Below, one piece after another: positions 17,904 through 27,413 of a stretch of DNA of 64,000 nucleotides. The position numbers were made by a program, and so were the translations under genes. The notes beneath the pieces were generated by a model that worked only from the letters and a program-made list of their open reading frames with translations, did no database searches and was not told where the DNA came from. The stretch is from Acinetobacter sp. S54 (GTDB lineage: Bacteria > Pseudomonadota > Gammaproteobacteria > Pseudomonadales > Moraxellaceae): the NCBI RefSeq assembly GCF_016624945.1, contig NZ_JACVUI010000010.1, forward strand, positions 1-64,000, in the 5' to 3' direction. The stretch's first letter is position 1. Each line of letters begins with the position of its first letter.

Positions 17904-19133
17904 ATGTCCGCTTTGGCAATCGATTCTTCTCAGGAACATCAATTTATTGAATTGATTCAACAAACCATTCAAACTCAGCAGTTTGAACGGCTGATCCTGA
18001 GCCAATATAAAGGTACTGAAGCGGAACTTGAAAAAATCACGTTTCGATTGGTTGAGTTACAGCAGCAAACAAAATTAAGTGTTTTGTACCATTATAAAAC
18101 CAAAGATGTGACTAAAAATTATGATTTAAATGAATCATTTGAAATTATTGAAGAATTTGTACTTTTATGCAAACAAGCCAATCTATTTGCGTTAAATGTT
18201 GAAGCTCAGCTCAAAAAGAATAAGAAAAAAGCTGTGTTGAATATTCAACCATTAAATAAACTGGAATCGAATCATTTAAAGCCTGCCCATCAGCAACATG
18301 ATCGCGAAAAAGAGCGTTATATTGATCAGGGAAGTCCATTTTTACACTATCTAGGTATTACCGAAAGCGGTGGTAATATTATTCCTGCTATGGCGAGAAA
18401 ATGGAAACAAATCAATAAATTTATTGAAATTTTTTCACATGCCTATGAACAAATTGAGATAAAAAAAGATCAGATCAATATCGTTGATTTTGGTTCAGGT
18501 AAAGGTTATCTCACTTTTGCACTTTACGATTATTTGCAGCAGCAAACCATGACTCAACCTGTCATCACAGGGGTTGAGCTGCGTTCCAATCTGGTTGAGT
18601 TTTGTGAGGATGTCGCTAAACGGTCTGGTTTTGATCATCTCAATTTTTTTGAAGGAGATGTCAGAACTTATCATACGGATCAGCTAGATGTGATGATCGC
18701 TTTACATGCCTGTGATATTGCTACGGACTTTGCAATTCATACAGGAATTCGCCTAAATGCCTCAATGATTATGTGCGCACCATGTTGTCATAAAGAATTA
18801 CGACCACAGTTACAAAGTCCAGCGGTACTAAAACCGATGTTGCAATTTGGCGTTCATGCGGGGCAACAAGCTGAAATGCTCACGGATTCGTTACGCGCTT
18901 TATTTCTTAAAGCGTATGGTTATGAAGTCAAAGTATTTGAATTTGTATCACTCGAACACACCAGTAAAAATAAAATGATTCTGGCCACTAAACGTAAAAA
19001 TATGCAACAGCCAGATGCCCAAATTTTGCAACAGATTCAAGCATTAAAACAGATGTATGGGATTGAAAAACAAACACTTGAGTTACTATTAAGCGATCAA
19101 TTGATGATCGATAATGTTGGATGTAAATGTTAA
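17904..19133 (+). CDS. SAM-dependent methyltransferase, 409 aa
   Basis: A helical N-terminal domain of about 180 residues, then a class I methyltransferase fold: motif I IVDFGSGKGYLTFAL (about 195-209), the acidic end of strand 2 ITGVELRSN, DVRTY, and LHACDIATD. After the fold comes MIMCAPCCHKELRP, a Cys-Cys-His stretch typical of this group of uncharacterised methyltransferases also found in eukaryotic relatives. The substrate is unknown; RNA or protein is possible. Its stop codon touches the next gene's ATG, so the two are translationally coupled. Confidence 0.8.
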   Translation: MSALAIDSSQEHQFIELIQQTIQTQQFERLILSQYKGTEAELEKITFRLVELQQQTKLSVLYHYKTKDVTKNYDLNESFEIIEEFVLLCKQANLFALNVEAQLKKNKKKAVLNIQPLNKLESNHLKPAHQQHDREKERYIDQGSPFLHYLGITESGGNIIPAMARKWKQINKFIEIFSHAYEQIEIKKDQINIVDFGSGKGYLTFALYDYLQQQTMTQPVITGVELRSNLVEFCEDVAKRSGFDHLNFFEGDVRTYHTDQLDVMIALHACDIATDFAIHTGIRLNASMIMCAPCCHKELRPQLQSPAVLKPMLQFGVHAGQQAEMLTDSLRALFLKAYGYEVKVFEFVSLEHTSKNKMILATKRKNMQQPDAQILQQIQALKQMYGIEKQTLELLLSDQLMIDNVGCKC

Positions 19134-19568
19134 ATGATGAAGAATCCGATCATTGATATTCAAAAAGGGGCATGGAAGACTCTGCAACAAGATGCCATGT
19201 TTGTCCGTAAACGTGTGTTTATTGAGGAACAACAAATTCCAGAAGCAGAAGAGTGGGATGCTCAGGATGAGCGCTCTATTCATTTTGTTATGTATCATGA
19301 TACTCAACCGATTGCCACGGCACGATTATTAGAAAATCGTAGTGTGGGTCGAGTTGCGGTTTTAAAGCCTTATCGGGGATTAAACATTGGAAATAAACTC
19401 ATGCAAGCCATTGTTGATTATGCCAAACAACAAAATCTACCCGATTTAAAACTGTCTGCTCAGGTGTATGCAACGGGTTTTTATGAGCGTTTAGGCTTCC
19501 GTCAACACGGTGAAATTTATGATGATTGTGGAATTCCGCATATAGAAATGTTTTTAAACTTCGACTAA
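19134..19568 (+). CDS. GNAT-family N-acetyltransferase
   Basis: 144 residues. The GNAT fold is seen in VRKRVFIEEQQIPEAEEWD (acceptor loop), PIATARLL, and the acetyl-CoA-binding VGRVAVLKPYRGLNIGNKLMQAI, followed by the ATGFYERLGFRQHGEIYDDCGIPHIEM end. This resembles ElaA/YjcF-type acetyltransferases. The ATG follows directly on the stop of the upstream methyltransferase gene. Acceptor unknown. Confidence 0.88.
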   Translation: MMKNPIIDIQKGAWKTLQQDAMFVRKRVFIEEQQIPEAEEWDAQDERSIHFVMYHDTQPIATARLLENRSVGRVAVLKPYRGLNIGNKLMQAIVDYAKQQNLPDLKLSAQVYATGFYERLGFRQHGEIYDDCGIPHIEMFLNFD

Positions 19569-19606
19569 TTTAAGCTCTACTAAAAAAAGATATGGAAGCA
19601 AATACC

Positions 19607-19984
19607 ATGAATCAAAACCAAAATATTATTCCAGTCTTGCGTATTTTTGATGTGGAAAAAGCCAAAGCTTTTTATCTAGATTTTTTGGGTTTTCAGTTGG
19701 ATTGGACGCATCAATTTGAAGAAAACTTTCCGTTATATCTGCAGGTTTCAAAAGATCAGTATTGCTTGCACTTAACTGAACATCATGGTGATTGTAGTCC
19801 TGGTGCATTAGTGCGTTTGCATTTGGCAGATTTAGAACAATTTGCTCAACACCTTGCGGATAAGAATGCCCGATTTGCCAAGCCTCAGATTGAAACAGTG
19901 CCGTGGGGAAATCTCGAACTGTCAATAAGCGATCCATTTTCTAATCGTTTGGTGTTTTGGAAAGATCAGGTACACATTACCTGA
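19607..19984 (+). CDS. VOC-superfamily protein (glyoxalase / bleomycin-resistance fold)
   Basis: About 125 residues from the ATG at 19607, preceded by GGAAG; an in-frame ATG at 19592 has poorer context. Paired beta-alpha-beta units: VLRIFDVEKAKAFYLDFLGFQ, LYLQVSKDQYCLHLTEHHGD, and ELSISDPFSNRLVFW. The pattern fits the glyoxalase/bleomycin-resistance family. Whether it is enzymatic or a binding protein is not shown. Confidence 0.82.
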   Translation: MNQNQNIIPVLRIFDVEKAKAFYLDFLGFQLDWTHQFEENFPLYLQVSKDQYCLHLTEHHGDCSPGALVRLHLADLEQFAQHLADKNARFAKPQIETVPWGNLELSISDPFSNRLVFWKDQVHIT

Positions 19985-19996
19985 TCGTTTACCTGC

Positions 19997-20854
19997 TTAG
20001 GGCAAGGTTTTCCATTGTTCAATAGCAGCAAATCCTGTTTCCAAGCCGACTTGATAGGTGTATTGCAATTTATTGCGGTCTTTACACAAACGGTTTGCAA
20101 GTCCTTTTTTATCTGGTACACAAACTTCCAGAATGTGCTGGTGATTAGGTTGGCGTAAAAAACTGACTGAATCATTATAACGATTACAGCGTTCTTTTAG
20201 ACTCAACGCGAAGCCTCGATTATTGCTCACGATATATTTCGCCAAAAATTGATCACCTTTACTGCTGGCTTTAAAGTAGTGTTGAGGGCGCGTGCGAATG
20301 ACCATAAGTTTGGTCACATCTGCTTGTTGAGCTGCCCATTGTACAGGCAATGCATCTGCAACACCGCCGTCAAAATATGGTTCACCCATAATCTGAACAG
20401 GGTGACGAGTCAATACAGGAATAGTGCTGGATGCGCGTAGAGCATCCAGCAGATTATCAGGACCTGCTCGTAAATACTCAGCCCGCCCGCTTTGTGCATG
20501 GGTCAGCACCATATAAAAATCAGGATTTTCTGAGAATAATTTTCCTTGATCGAGTGGATGTTCTGTTTCGCCCACTTGCCACATCCACTCTAAATCAAGT
20601 AAATCACCACCCTTAAAAAAGCGTTTATAGCTAATAAATTCTGGGCGTAAGGAATGATCGATATAAAAATTTAGAGTACGACCCTTTTGAGCTGCTAGAT
20701 AATTAGCAAGATTGGTTGAGCCAGAAGATACTCCAACATATAAATCAAAAGGGTTAAATTGCTGATCCAAAAAAGCATCGAGTACACCGGCAGTAAAAGC
20801 ACCACGCATACCACCGCCTTCAACGATAAGCGCCTGACGTTGCATTGCTGACAT
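19997..20854 (-). CDS. Patatin-like phospholipase
   Basis: 285 residues. Patatin motifs: the oxyanion-hole stretch EGGGMRG (12-18), the nucleophile motif GVSSG with Ser43, and the DGG motif (YFDGGVADALP) that supplies the catalytic aspartate. There is no signal peptide, so it is probably a cytosolic lipid acyl hydrolase of the YjjU/RssA type rather than an exported toxin. It is 14 bp downstream of the 91-aa membrane gene. Converges with the VOC gene. Confidence 0.88.
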   Translation of the reverse strand: MSAMQRQALIVEGGGMRGAFTAGVLDAFLDQQFNPFDLYVGVSSGSTNLANYLAAQKGRTLNFYIDHSLRPEFISYKRFFKGGDLLDLEWMWQVGETEHPLDQGKLFSENPDFYMVLTHAQSGRAEYLRAGPDNLLDALRASSTIPVLTRHPVQIMGEPYFDGGVADALPVQWAAQQADVTKLMVIRTRPQHYFKASSKGDQFLAKYIVSNNRGFALSLKERCNRYNDSVSFLRQPNHQHILEVCVPDKKGLANRLCKDRNKLQYTYQVGLETGFAAIEQWKTLP

Positions 20855-20868
20855 GATATTTTCCAGAA

Positions 20869-21144
20869 TTATGGTTTAGCTTGATGTTGCGAATCTTGAT
20901 CCGCATGTTCTGAGTGCTGAAGCATTGCTTCATGATCTTGCTGAGTTTCAGGAGCTTGTTTTGGTGTCGCTTTGAGCTGGTAGTGACCTTTTTTAGCGTC
21001 CTGATTAGGCATATAGTCAGGTTCACTGGACATGGCTAAATATAAAAAAGTAAAAAAAATCGTAGTGATGCCAGCCACAATGATAATAAATTTCCAGCCC
21101 AAGGCTGTTGATTCAGAATCATTGCCAGAAGATGATTTACTCAT
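20869..21144 (-). CDS. Small single-pass membrane protein
   Basis: About 91 residues from the ATG at 21144; a TTG at 21156 would add four. A serine-rich N-terminus precedes one membrane segment (FIIIVAGITTIFFTFLYLAM, about 20-39), then a polar, Gln/His-rich tail (QAPETQQDHEAMLQHSEHADQDSQH) that may lie in the periplasm and could bind metal. No family recognised. It lies just upstream of the patatin gene, same strand. Confidence 0.55.
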   Translation of the reverse strand: MSKSSSGNDSESTALGWKFIIIVAGITTIFFTFLYLAMSSEPDYMPNQDAKKGHYQLKATPKQAPETQQDHEAMLQHSEHADQDSQHQAKP

Positions 21145-21256
21145 AAATGAGTCCAACCGTCAAAATAAAATAAAAAAAATAAGCGCTTGTTATAGCATAA
21201 AATTGAAAAAGAAAGAGGTTTTTAGTTTAAAATTCAATAAATACAATTGGATAAAA

Positions 21257-21286
21257 GCACACCCTATTTCTAAGTATAGGATGTGC
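21257..21286 (-). terminator. Terminator after the beta-oxidation gene
   Basis: An 11-bp inverted repeat GCACACCCTAT / ATAGGATGTGC with one wobble pair, followed on the minus strand by TTTTA. It is about 20 bp past the stop of the gene at 21307. Confidence 0.7.
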
Positions 21287-21306
21287 CAGAGAAATGCAGC
21301 GACTGC

Positions 21307-23442
21307 TTAGTGAATGCTTTCACGCTTTTGCGCTTTGTCTTTCAGTAACTGCGGCGGATTAAAACGTTCACCATATTTTGCAGCTAATTGTTCAGCACGT
21401 TGTAGCGATTTCTCAATGCCGTTTTGATTGAGGAATTGAATTGCACCCCCTGTCCACGGGGCAAAACCGATTCCAAAAATTGAACCCACATTGGCATCAA
21501 TCACGGACTCTAAAACACCTTCTTCATAGCAGCGTAAAGTATCTAATGCTTGAACGAATAGGAAGCGATCAATCATGTCTTGTTCAGAAATATCATTGTC
21601 TTTTGCCCAACGGCTGAGACCATCCCATAAATGTTTTTTACCGTTTTCGGGATATTCATAAAAACCTGCGCCCGCAGCTTTACCTTTACGATGAAGCTCG
21701 TGAATCATGGTGTGTACCACTTCATCCACTGGGGTTTTGGCAAGGTCTTTACCTTCGGCTTGTAGTGCTTTACGAGTTTCACTTGCGACGTGTTCAGTTA
21801 AGCTTAGAGACACTTCATCCTGAATCGCTAATGGGCCAACGGGCATGCCTGCTTTCAGTGCTGCCATTTCAATTTTGGCTGGATGTACTCCTTCAGCCAG
21901 CAAACTCATACCTTCTTGAATGAATGTGCCAAACACACGGCTTGTAAAAAAGCCACGACTGTCATTGACCACAATAGGGGTTTTCGCAATTTGCTGAACA
22001 AAATCGTAAGCTTTTGCCAATGTTTCAGCAGAGGTTTGTTTGCCTTTGATGATTTCGACCAATTGCATTTTATCTACTGGGCTAAAGAAGTGCAGGCCAA
22101 TGAAGTTTTTAGCATCTTTACTTGCCGTTGCTAAGCCAGTGATGGGTAAGGTCGAAGTATTTGATGCAAAGATTCCACCTTCAGCCAAATACTGTTCAGC
22201 TTCTTGTGTGACTTTGGCTTTGAGTTCCTGATTTTCAAATACAGCTTCAATAATTAGGTCACAACCTTTTAAATCTGCAGCATCTGCTGTTGCCGTAATC
22301 AGCGCTAAAACCTGATTCCGCTTCTCTGCGGTCATACGACCTTGTGAAACACGTTTATCGAGTAACTTTTGCGAATAGGCTTTACCTTTTTCAGCATTTT
22401 CAGCAGACACGTCCTTAAGCACAACGGGGATGCCTTTGATTGCGGTTGAATAGGCAATACCAGCGCCCATCATCCCTGCACCTAGAACTCCTACTTTGCT
22501 CGCTTGCCATTTTGCAATATTTGCAGGACGGCTTGCACCTGATTTAATTGCATTCAGACCATGCCAAAATGTGCCGATCATATTTTTGGAAATCTGACCA
22601 ACTGTCAGTTGAGCGAAATAGCGTGATTCGATACGCAAAGCAGTATCTACATCTACTTGTGCGCCTTCAACAGCCGCAGCCATGATTGCCTCAGGAGCAG
22701 GGTAGCAACCTTTAGTCTTGTCACGCAGCATTGCAGGGGCTATTGCTAACACTTGAGCCACTGCAGGAGTTTTGGGATCGCCTCCCGGAATTTTGTAGCC
22801 TTTAACATCAAAAGGTTGCTGGCTTTTTGGATTAGCTTTCACCCATGTAATGGCTTTGTCTAAAAGTTCTTGCTCATTTTCGGCGGTATCATGTACTAAA
22901 CCTAGCGATCTTGCTTTATCGACACCAAACTGTTTGCCTTCCATCAGAAATGGAAATGCATTTTGTAAGCCCAGCAGACGAACCATGCGCACGATACCGC
23001 CACCACCAGGGAGTAGGCCTAACGTGACTTCTGGCAGACCAAACTTGGTTTTTGGATCATTGATTGCAATACGGTAATGACAACCTAAAGCAATTTCCCA
23101 GCCACCGCCTAATGCCGTACCATTCAAAGCTGCCACAACAGGGACACCTAATGTTTCGATAGTGCGTAAATCACCTTTGAGCTTTTCAATCATTTTGAAA
23201 AATTCTGTGGCATTTTCAGGCTGAACTTGAATGAGTTCATCCAAGTCACCGCCTGCAAAAAAGGTTTTCTTGGCTGAACGGAAAATAACCCCTTTAAGAT
23301 CAGTTTCAGTTTTCAACTTTTGGCTAACTTCATCCAGAGAATCACGGAATTCTGCATTCATGGTATTGGCAGATTGACCCGATGAATCAAGGGTAAGAAT
23401 TACAATATTGTCAGCGTTTTTTTCGTAGTTAATAGCGCTCAT
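21307..23442 (-). CDS. Multifunctional enoyl-CoA hydratase / 3-hydroxyacyl-CoA dehydrogenase
   Basis: 711 residues. The N-terminal crotonase domain has TFFAGGDLDEL, GTALGGGWEIALGCHYRIA and GLPEVTLGLLPGGGG, which give the oxyanion hole and catalytic glutamates. From about 315 a Rossmann NAD domain begins with VGVLGAGMMGAGIAY, followed by ASNTSTLPI and FIGLHFFSPVDKMQLVEI, then the C-terminal dehydrogenase domain. It hydrates and oxidises acyl-CoA intermediates of beta-oxidation. The thiolase gene upstream on the same strand supplies the last step. Resembles the Pseudomonas PA1737 type rather than classical FadB. Confidence 0.9.
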   Translation of the reverse strand: MSAINYEKNADNIVILTLDSSGQSANTMNAEFRDSLDEVSQKLKTETDLKGVIFRSAKKTFFAGGDLDELIQVQPENATEFFKMIEKLKGDLRTIETLGVPVVAALNGTALGGGWEIALGCHYRIAINDPKTKFGLPEVTLGLLPGGGGIVRMVRLLGLQNAFPFLMEGKQFGVDKARSLGLVHDTAENEQELLDKAITWVKANPKSQQPFDVKGYKIPGGDPKTPAVAQVLAIAPAMLRDKTKGCYPAPEAIMAAAVEGAQVDVDTALRIESRYFAQLTVGQISKNMIGTFWHGLNAIKSGASRPANIAKWQASKVGVLGAGMMGAGIAYSTAIKGIPVVLKDVSAENAEKGKAYSQKLLDKRVSQGRMTAEKRNQVLALITATADAADLKGCDLIIEAVFENQELKAKVTQEAEQYLAEGGIFASNTSTLPITGLATASKDAKNFIGLHFFSPVDKMQLVEIIKGKQTSAETLAKAYDFVQQIAKTPIVVNDSRGFFTSRVFGTFIQEGMSLLAEGVHPAKIEMAALKAGMPVGPLAIQDEVSLSLTEHVASETRKALQAEGKDLAKTPVDEVVHTMIHELHRKGKAAGAGFYEYPENGKKHLWDGLSRWAKDNDISEQDMIDRFLFVQALDTLRCYEEGVLESVIDANVGSIFGIGFAPWTGGAIQFLNQNGIEKSLQRAEQLAAKYGERFNPPQLLKDKAQKRESIH

Positions 23443-23787
23443 ACATCATCGTCCAATATTTTATGAGCTTAATCATCAGTGATCTGCATAAGTAAAAATA
23501 AGCATTGCACAGTCTTGTTAAGCTCTCATCTAATTTTAGGATAAACCTTCGGTTCGACCTACCTTGCAAAATAGTATTTCTGATTTCACAAAAGTAGGTA
23601 AAATTATTGCCATTCGCAAAACTGAGGTACCCGCAAAGATTAATACGCTTTGCCTTACTGCAAGGCGAAAGCTATGTCTGGGCATGAACCAAGCACTTTA
23701 TTTGTCTTGTGTTGTTCCTATGCTTTGGCTTGCTCAAGTTACAAATGACATTTCCGAATCTCATATTTCAGGGAAGTGTCGTGTGTT
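23443..23787. other. Gap between thiolase and hydratase/dehydrogenase genes
   Basis: 345 bp between two functionally linked minus-strand genes. A plus-strand reading frame crosses it but runs into the thiolase gene with no ribosome binding site and is not credible. Seen: an imperfect hairpin at 23648-23671 (GCCTT / AAGGC core). No tRNA, terminator or clear promoter found. It may hold a separate promoter or a small RNA. Confidence 0.5.
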
Positions 23788-24996
23788 TTACACCAACTCG
23801 ATAATCGTCGCGATGCCCATACCACCACCGACACATAGTGTTGCTAAACCACGTTTTTTGCCCTGACGCTCTAACTCATCAAGTAACGTACTTAAAATCA
23901 TGGCGCCTGTTGCACCCAATGGATGTCCCATTGCAATCGCGCCACCATTAACATTGACTTTATCGCTTGGGACTTTAAGTTCATTGATAAAACGCATCAC
24001 TACGGCAGCAAATGCTTCATTGACTTCAAACAAGTCGATGTCATCAATGGTTAACCCCGCTTTTTCCAATGCTTTACGTGCAGCAGGAGCAGGGCCTGTC
24101 AGCATGATGGTGGGATCTGTTCCGACCAATGCCGTTGCCAATACTTTGGCACGAGGTTTTAAACCTTGTTCTTTAACTGCTTTTTCAGAAGCCAATAACA
24201 CTACAGCAGCGCCATCAACGATGCCTGATGAGTTTCCTGCATGATGTACATGGTTAATTTTTTGGGCTTCGGGATATTTTTGTAAAGCCACCGCATCGAA
24301 ACCCATTTGTCCCATCATTTCAAAGCTTGCGTTGAGTTTTGCCAAGCCTTCAACTGTGGTTGAACCTCTAATGAATTCATCTTTTTCTAAAATCATCACA
24401 CCTGAATGATCTTTTACAGGAACGACTGATTTGTCAAAATAGCCATTTGCCTGAGCTGCTGCCGCTTTTTGTTGTGAGCCAACAGCAAAGGTATCGACAT
24501 CTGCACGCGTATAGCCATCTAGAGTCGCAATCAGATCAGCCCCCACGCCTTGTGGGACAAAAGAGGATTTTAAATTGGTTTCAGGATCAAGTGCCCAAGG
24601 ACCTCCGTCAGATCCCATTGGGATACGTGACATGGATTCAACGCCACCAGCAACGACTAAATCCTCCCAACCTGAACGCACTTTTTGAGCTGCCAAGTTT
24701 ACAGCTTCTAGCCCAGATGCACAGAAACGATTAATCTGAACCCCAGCAACATCATCATTCCAACCCGCCGCAATGGCAGCAGTTTTAGCAATATCACCGC
24801 CTTGATCGCCAATAGGTGTGACACAGCCTAGAACAATATCATCGACTTTCGAGGTGTCGAATTGGTGACGTTGTTGTAGCTCATTGAGTAATGTGGTGAC
24901 TAATGTAATTGGTTTGACTTCATAAAGTGAACCATCCTTTTTCCCTTTCCCGCGTGGAGTACGGATGGCATCGATGATATAAGCCTCGCTCATCAT
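23788..24996 (-). CDS. Acetyl-CoA acyltransferase (thiolase)
   Basis: 402 residues. The acylated cysteine is Cys92 in [12 protein letters not shown]. The second active site is [15 protein letters not shown] with its histidine, and the third is CVGGGMG near the C-terminus. NEAFAAV (the NEAF motif) is also present. It cleaves 3-ketoacyl-CoA to acetyl-CoA and a shortened acyl-CoA, or runs in reverse. Upstream partner of the multifunctional enzyme at 21307-23442. Two ATG codons stand in tandem at the start. Confidence 0.93.
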   Translation of the reverse strand: MMSEAYIIDAIRTPRGKGKKDGSLYEVKPITLVTTLLNELQQRHQFDTSKVDDIVLGCVTPIGDQGGDIAKTAAIAAGWNDDVAGVQINRFCASGLEAVNLAAQKVRSGWEDLVVAGGVESMSRIPMGSDGGPWALDPETNLKSSFVPQGVGADLIATLDGYTRADVDTFAVGSQQKAAAAQANGYFDKSVVPVKDHSGVMILEKDEFIRGSTTVEGLAKLNASFEMMGQMGFDAVALQKYPEAQKINHVHHAGNSSGIVDGAAVVLLASEKAVKEQGLKPRAKVLATALVGTDPTIMLTGPAPAARKALEKAGLTIDDIDLFEVNEAFAAVVMRFINELKVPSDKVNVNGGAIAMGHPLGATGAMILSTLLDELERQGKKRGLATLCVGGGMGIATIIELV

Positions 24997-25178
24997 TATT
25001 CCTTTTATGACCTTAAAATATTTTTATGGATTGAGTGTAATGGATTTTAGACCCAACACAATGACGATAAGGTCATCTGGTAAATGATAATTTTTGCCAA
25101 TGCAGTGTCCCCAATAGAAACTTGATCAATATTTGCTTCATTAGTAGAATATTCGGCCATAAAAAATAATCTATTTCT

Positions 25179-25721
25179 ATGAAATTCATCAATATTGTTG
25201 GAAACATGGCTTCTGGTAAAACGACATTTTCTCGTCAACTCGCACAAACATTAAAATTAACACGTATTGAAATGGATGATTTATTTTGGCTGGATAATTG
25301 GCAGGAAACACCAGATGATGAATTTGTCCTGAAACTACAGCATAAGATGGATACCGCCAAAGAAGGTTGGGTATTAGATGGAAATTATTCGAGGACATTA
25401 GATCTGAAGTTAGCCAAATTAGATACGATGATTTGGCTAGATTATTCATTTAGCCTGAATTTTTATCGATCTGTTAAGCGGGCAATAAGTCGAGCGATCA
25501 GCCAAGAAGCATTATGGAAAAGCTCAAATAATCGAGAAAGTTTTCGTAGAAGTTTCTTATCCCAAGAATCTATTATTTTATGGATGATCAAGCATCATTC
25601 TAAAAATAGGAAAAAATATTTAAATATGATGCAAAACCCTGCGTATCAACATATTCAATTTATTCGACTGACTTCGCCTAAGCAGACAGTAGATTTTTTA
25701 AAGAAGGTAGGGGGTATGTAA
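25179..25721 (+). CDS. P-loop kinase-like protein (adenylate kinase / topology modulation type)
   Basis: 180 residues. Walker A GNMASGKTT lies at about residues 7-15. MDDLFWLDNWQETP and WVLDGNYSRTLDLKLAKLDTMIWLDYSF are typical of FlaR-like 'topology modulation' P-loop proteins. These are small-molecule-kinase-like proteins of unknown substrate. The stop overlaps the next start by one base (TAATG), so it is translationally coupled to the NUDIX gene. The ribosome binding site is weak. Confidence 0.75.
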   Translation: MKFINIVGNMASGKTTFSRQLAQTLKLTRIEMDDLFWLDNWQETPDDEFVLKLQHKMDTAKEGWVLDGNYSRTLDLKLAKLDTMIWLDYSFSLNFYRSVKRAISRAISQEALWKSSNNRESFRRSFLSQESIILWMIKHHSKNRKKYLNMMQNPAYQHIQFIRLTSPKQTVDFLKKVGGM

Positions 25722-26164
25722 TGAATTCTATTAAAGCAAAAGCCTTTTGTATTTTTCGATCTGAGAATAAATTTTTGTTATCTCATGGATATGATTCGAG
25801 CAAAAATGAGCATTATCTAAGACCGATTAGAGGGAGTATTGAATTTGGAGAAACCTCCTTACAAGCAATAGAAAGAGAAGTGTTTGAGGAAATTAATCAA
25901 CAAATTATTCATACAAAATTTCTAGGTGTACTGGAAAATTTATTTAGTTTTAACCGTCAGCAAGGACATGAAATTGTATTTTTGTATGAAGCCGATTTTT
26001 TGGATCAAAAAATATACAATCAGGGCGAAATAAAGGGTCATGAAACGGATGGGTCAACTTATATTGCTCAATGGATAACTTTAGAGCAGCTTGCTTCAGG
26101 ATACCCTGTTTATCCAAAGGGGATAGAGCATTGGCTTGCAGCTGATAGACAGCCTGCTTTTTAG
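25721..26164 (+). CDS. NUDIX hydrolase
   Basis: 147 residues. The Nudix box is GSIEFGETSLQAIEREVFEEI, in two parts: the glycine/glutamate start and the REVFEE metal-binding end, close to the GX5EX7REUXEEXGU consensus but with an asparagine where the last glycine is usual. It hydrolyses a nucleoside diphosphate linked to another group; substrate not named. Coupled to the kinase-like gene. Confidence 0.87.
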   Translation: MNSIKAKAFCIFRSENKFLLSHGYDSSKNEHYLRPIRGSIEFGETSLQAIEREVFEEINQQIIHTKFLGVLENLFSFNRQQGHEIVFLYEADFLDQKIYNQGEIKGHETDGSTYIAQWITLEQLASGYPVYPKGIEHWLAADRQPAF

Positions 26165-26191
26165 ACTGTCTATTTATTCGAAAATTAAACT

Positions 26192-27202
26192 TTAATGATA
26201 TCCATGTAACTGACGATATAACCCTGGTGTGACGCCAGTCCATTTTTTAAATGCGCGGTGGAACGTACTGGTTTCACTAAAGCCGACTTGTTGCGCGACG
26301 TCTTCAAGTGTCAAATCAGGATTAAGTAGCAAGTGAATTGCAGCATCGCGACGTAATGCATCTTTCACACCTTGATAACTTTTACCTTCTGCTGCAAGAC
26401 GACGACGCAGGGTTTGCGGTGAAAGATAAAGCATAGAGGCAACATCATTCAGGGTTGGCATTTCTTCACCAATTTGACTTTTGAGCACATCACGAATACG
26501 TGAAGTCAGTGAATTGGTATTTTTAAATTTCACTAAAAGCTGCGCTGGTGCTGCTTTTAAGAACTCCTCCAGAGTGTTTTCGTTTTGACGAATAGGTAAA
26601 TCGAGATAATCCGCAGCAAAAGTGATTTCAGTCCGTGGCATATCAAATTGCATGACAGGTGCAAAAAATAAAGCATCGTATTCGTCAGCATGTGCAGGTC
26701 GAGGATAACCAAAATGAACACGTTCAAGCGGCAGACGACGTTCGATTAACCATGAAGCCAAACCATGCCAAATCATGAGCATACTTTCGGTAATAAAATG
26801 ATCGGGATCCAGACTTTTAGGAATCATGGGAACCAAACGCGCTTCATGTTTATCACGCTCTAAAGTCACTGACCACTCATCACCAAAAAGCTTATAAAAT
26901 TGAGAAGATAAATCTAGAGCTTCGCCCAGTGTCTTTGCATGAATAATCAACTGACACATAATGGCAAAAGTGCCTAAACGGCGCGGTTGAACATCAAATC
27001 CTACATGTTCATCCTGAGTAACCATCCAGAGCATTTTAATGAAACGTGTATATTGTTCTGGTGAAATTCGCGCCTTGGGTTGACGTAACAATTCTGCTTC
27101 AATCCCAACGTGCGAAAGCAGGGTTTCGACATCCATGCCTAGGCGTTTAACACCAGTCAAAGCCGCATTCACGAAATGGATACTAATGGTATCGCGACTC
27201 AT
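26192..27202 (-). CDS. AraC-family transcriptional regulator
   Basis: 336 residues from ATG 27202, which has AAGGA 6 nt upstream; an ATG at 27232 is in frame but lacks such a site. The N-terminal arabinose-binding-like domain (OruR/ArgR type) covers about 1-210. The C-terminal DNA-binding part has two helix-turn-helix units: LNDVASMLYLSPQTLRRRLAAEGKSY and LEDVAQQVGFSETSTFHRAFKKWTGVTPG. It is divergent from the CoA-transferase gene at 27414, a likely target, and lies near the beta-oxidation pair. Confidence 0.88.
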   Translation of the reverse strand: MSRDTISIHFVNAALTGVKRLGMDVETLLSHVGIEAELLRQPKARISPEQYTRFIKMLWMVTQDEHVGFDVQPRRLGTFAIMCQLIIHAKTLGEALDLSSQFYKLFGDEWSVTLERDKHEARLVPMIPKSLDPDHFITESMLMIWHGLASWLIERRLPLERVHFGYPRPAHADEYDALFFAPVMQFDMPRTEITFAADYLDLPIRQNENTLEEFLKAAPAQLLVKFKNTNSLTSRIRDVLKSQIGEEMPTLNDVASMLYLSPQTLRRRLAAEGKSYQGVKDALRRDAAIHLLLNPDLTLEDVAQQVGFSETSTFHRAFKKWTGVTPGLYRQLHGYH

Positions 27203-27413
27203 GTTAAATCCTTCAGTCTCTTTTATGTTCACTTTTGATTGACCTAAATGACCTTAAAAAACGTTCAATTGGCGATTTACAACAATCATAAATCACTTTT
27301 TACATGTTAAATTGCCGAAATGATCAAGGTAAATGGCTGAACATGACATTGTTTTGATTCTTTTATATCCCTAAGATTGCTAAAAATACAATAGTTTTAG
27401 GATGAAAATAAGT

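Noticed and set aside
21032..21310. Plus-strand 92-aa frame upstream of the dehydrogenase gene
   Set aside because: Overlaps the 91-aa gene in antisense and the terminator; no ribosome binding site.
23556..23575. GGTTCGACC near 23550, resembling a tRNA T-loop
   Set aside because: No matching T-stem, anticodon arm or acceptor stem around it.
23564..23866. Plus-strand 100-aa frame between thiolase and dehydrogenase genes
   Set aside because: It runs into the antisense strand of the thiolase gene, has no ribosome binding site and reads as noise.
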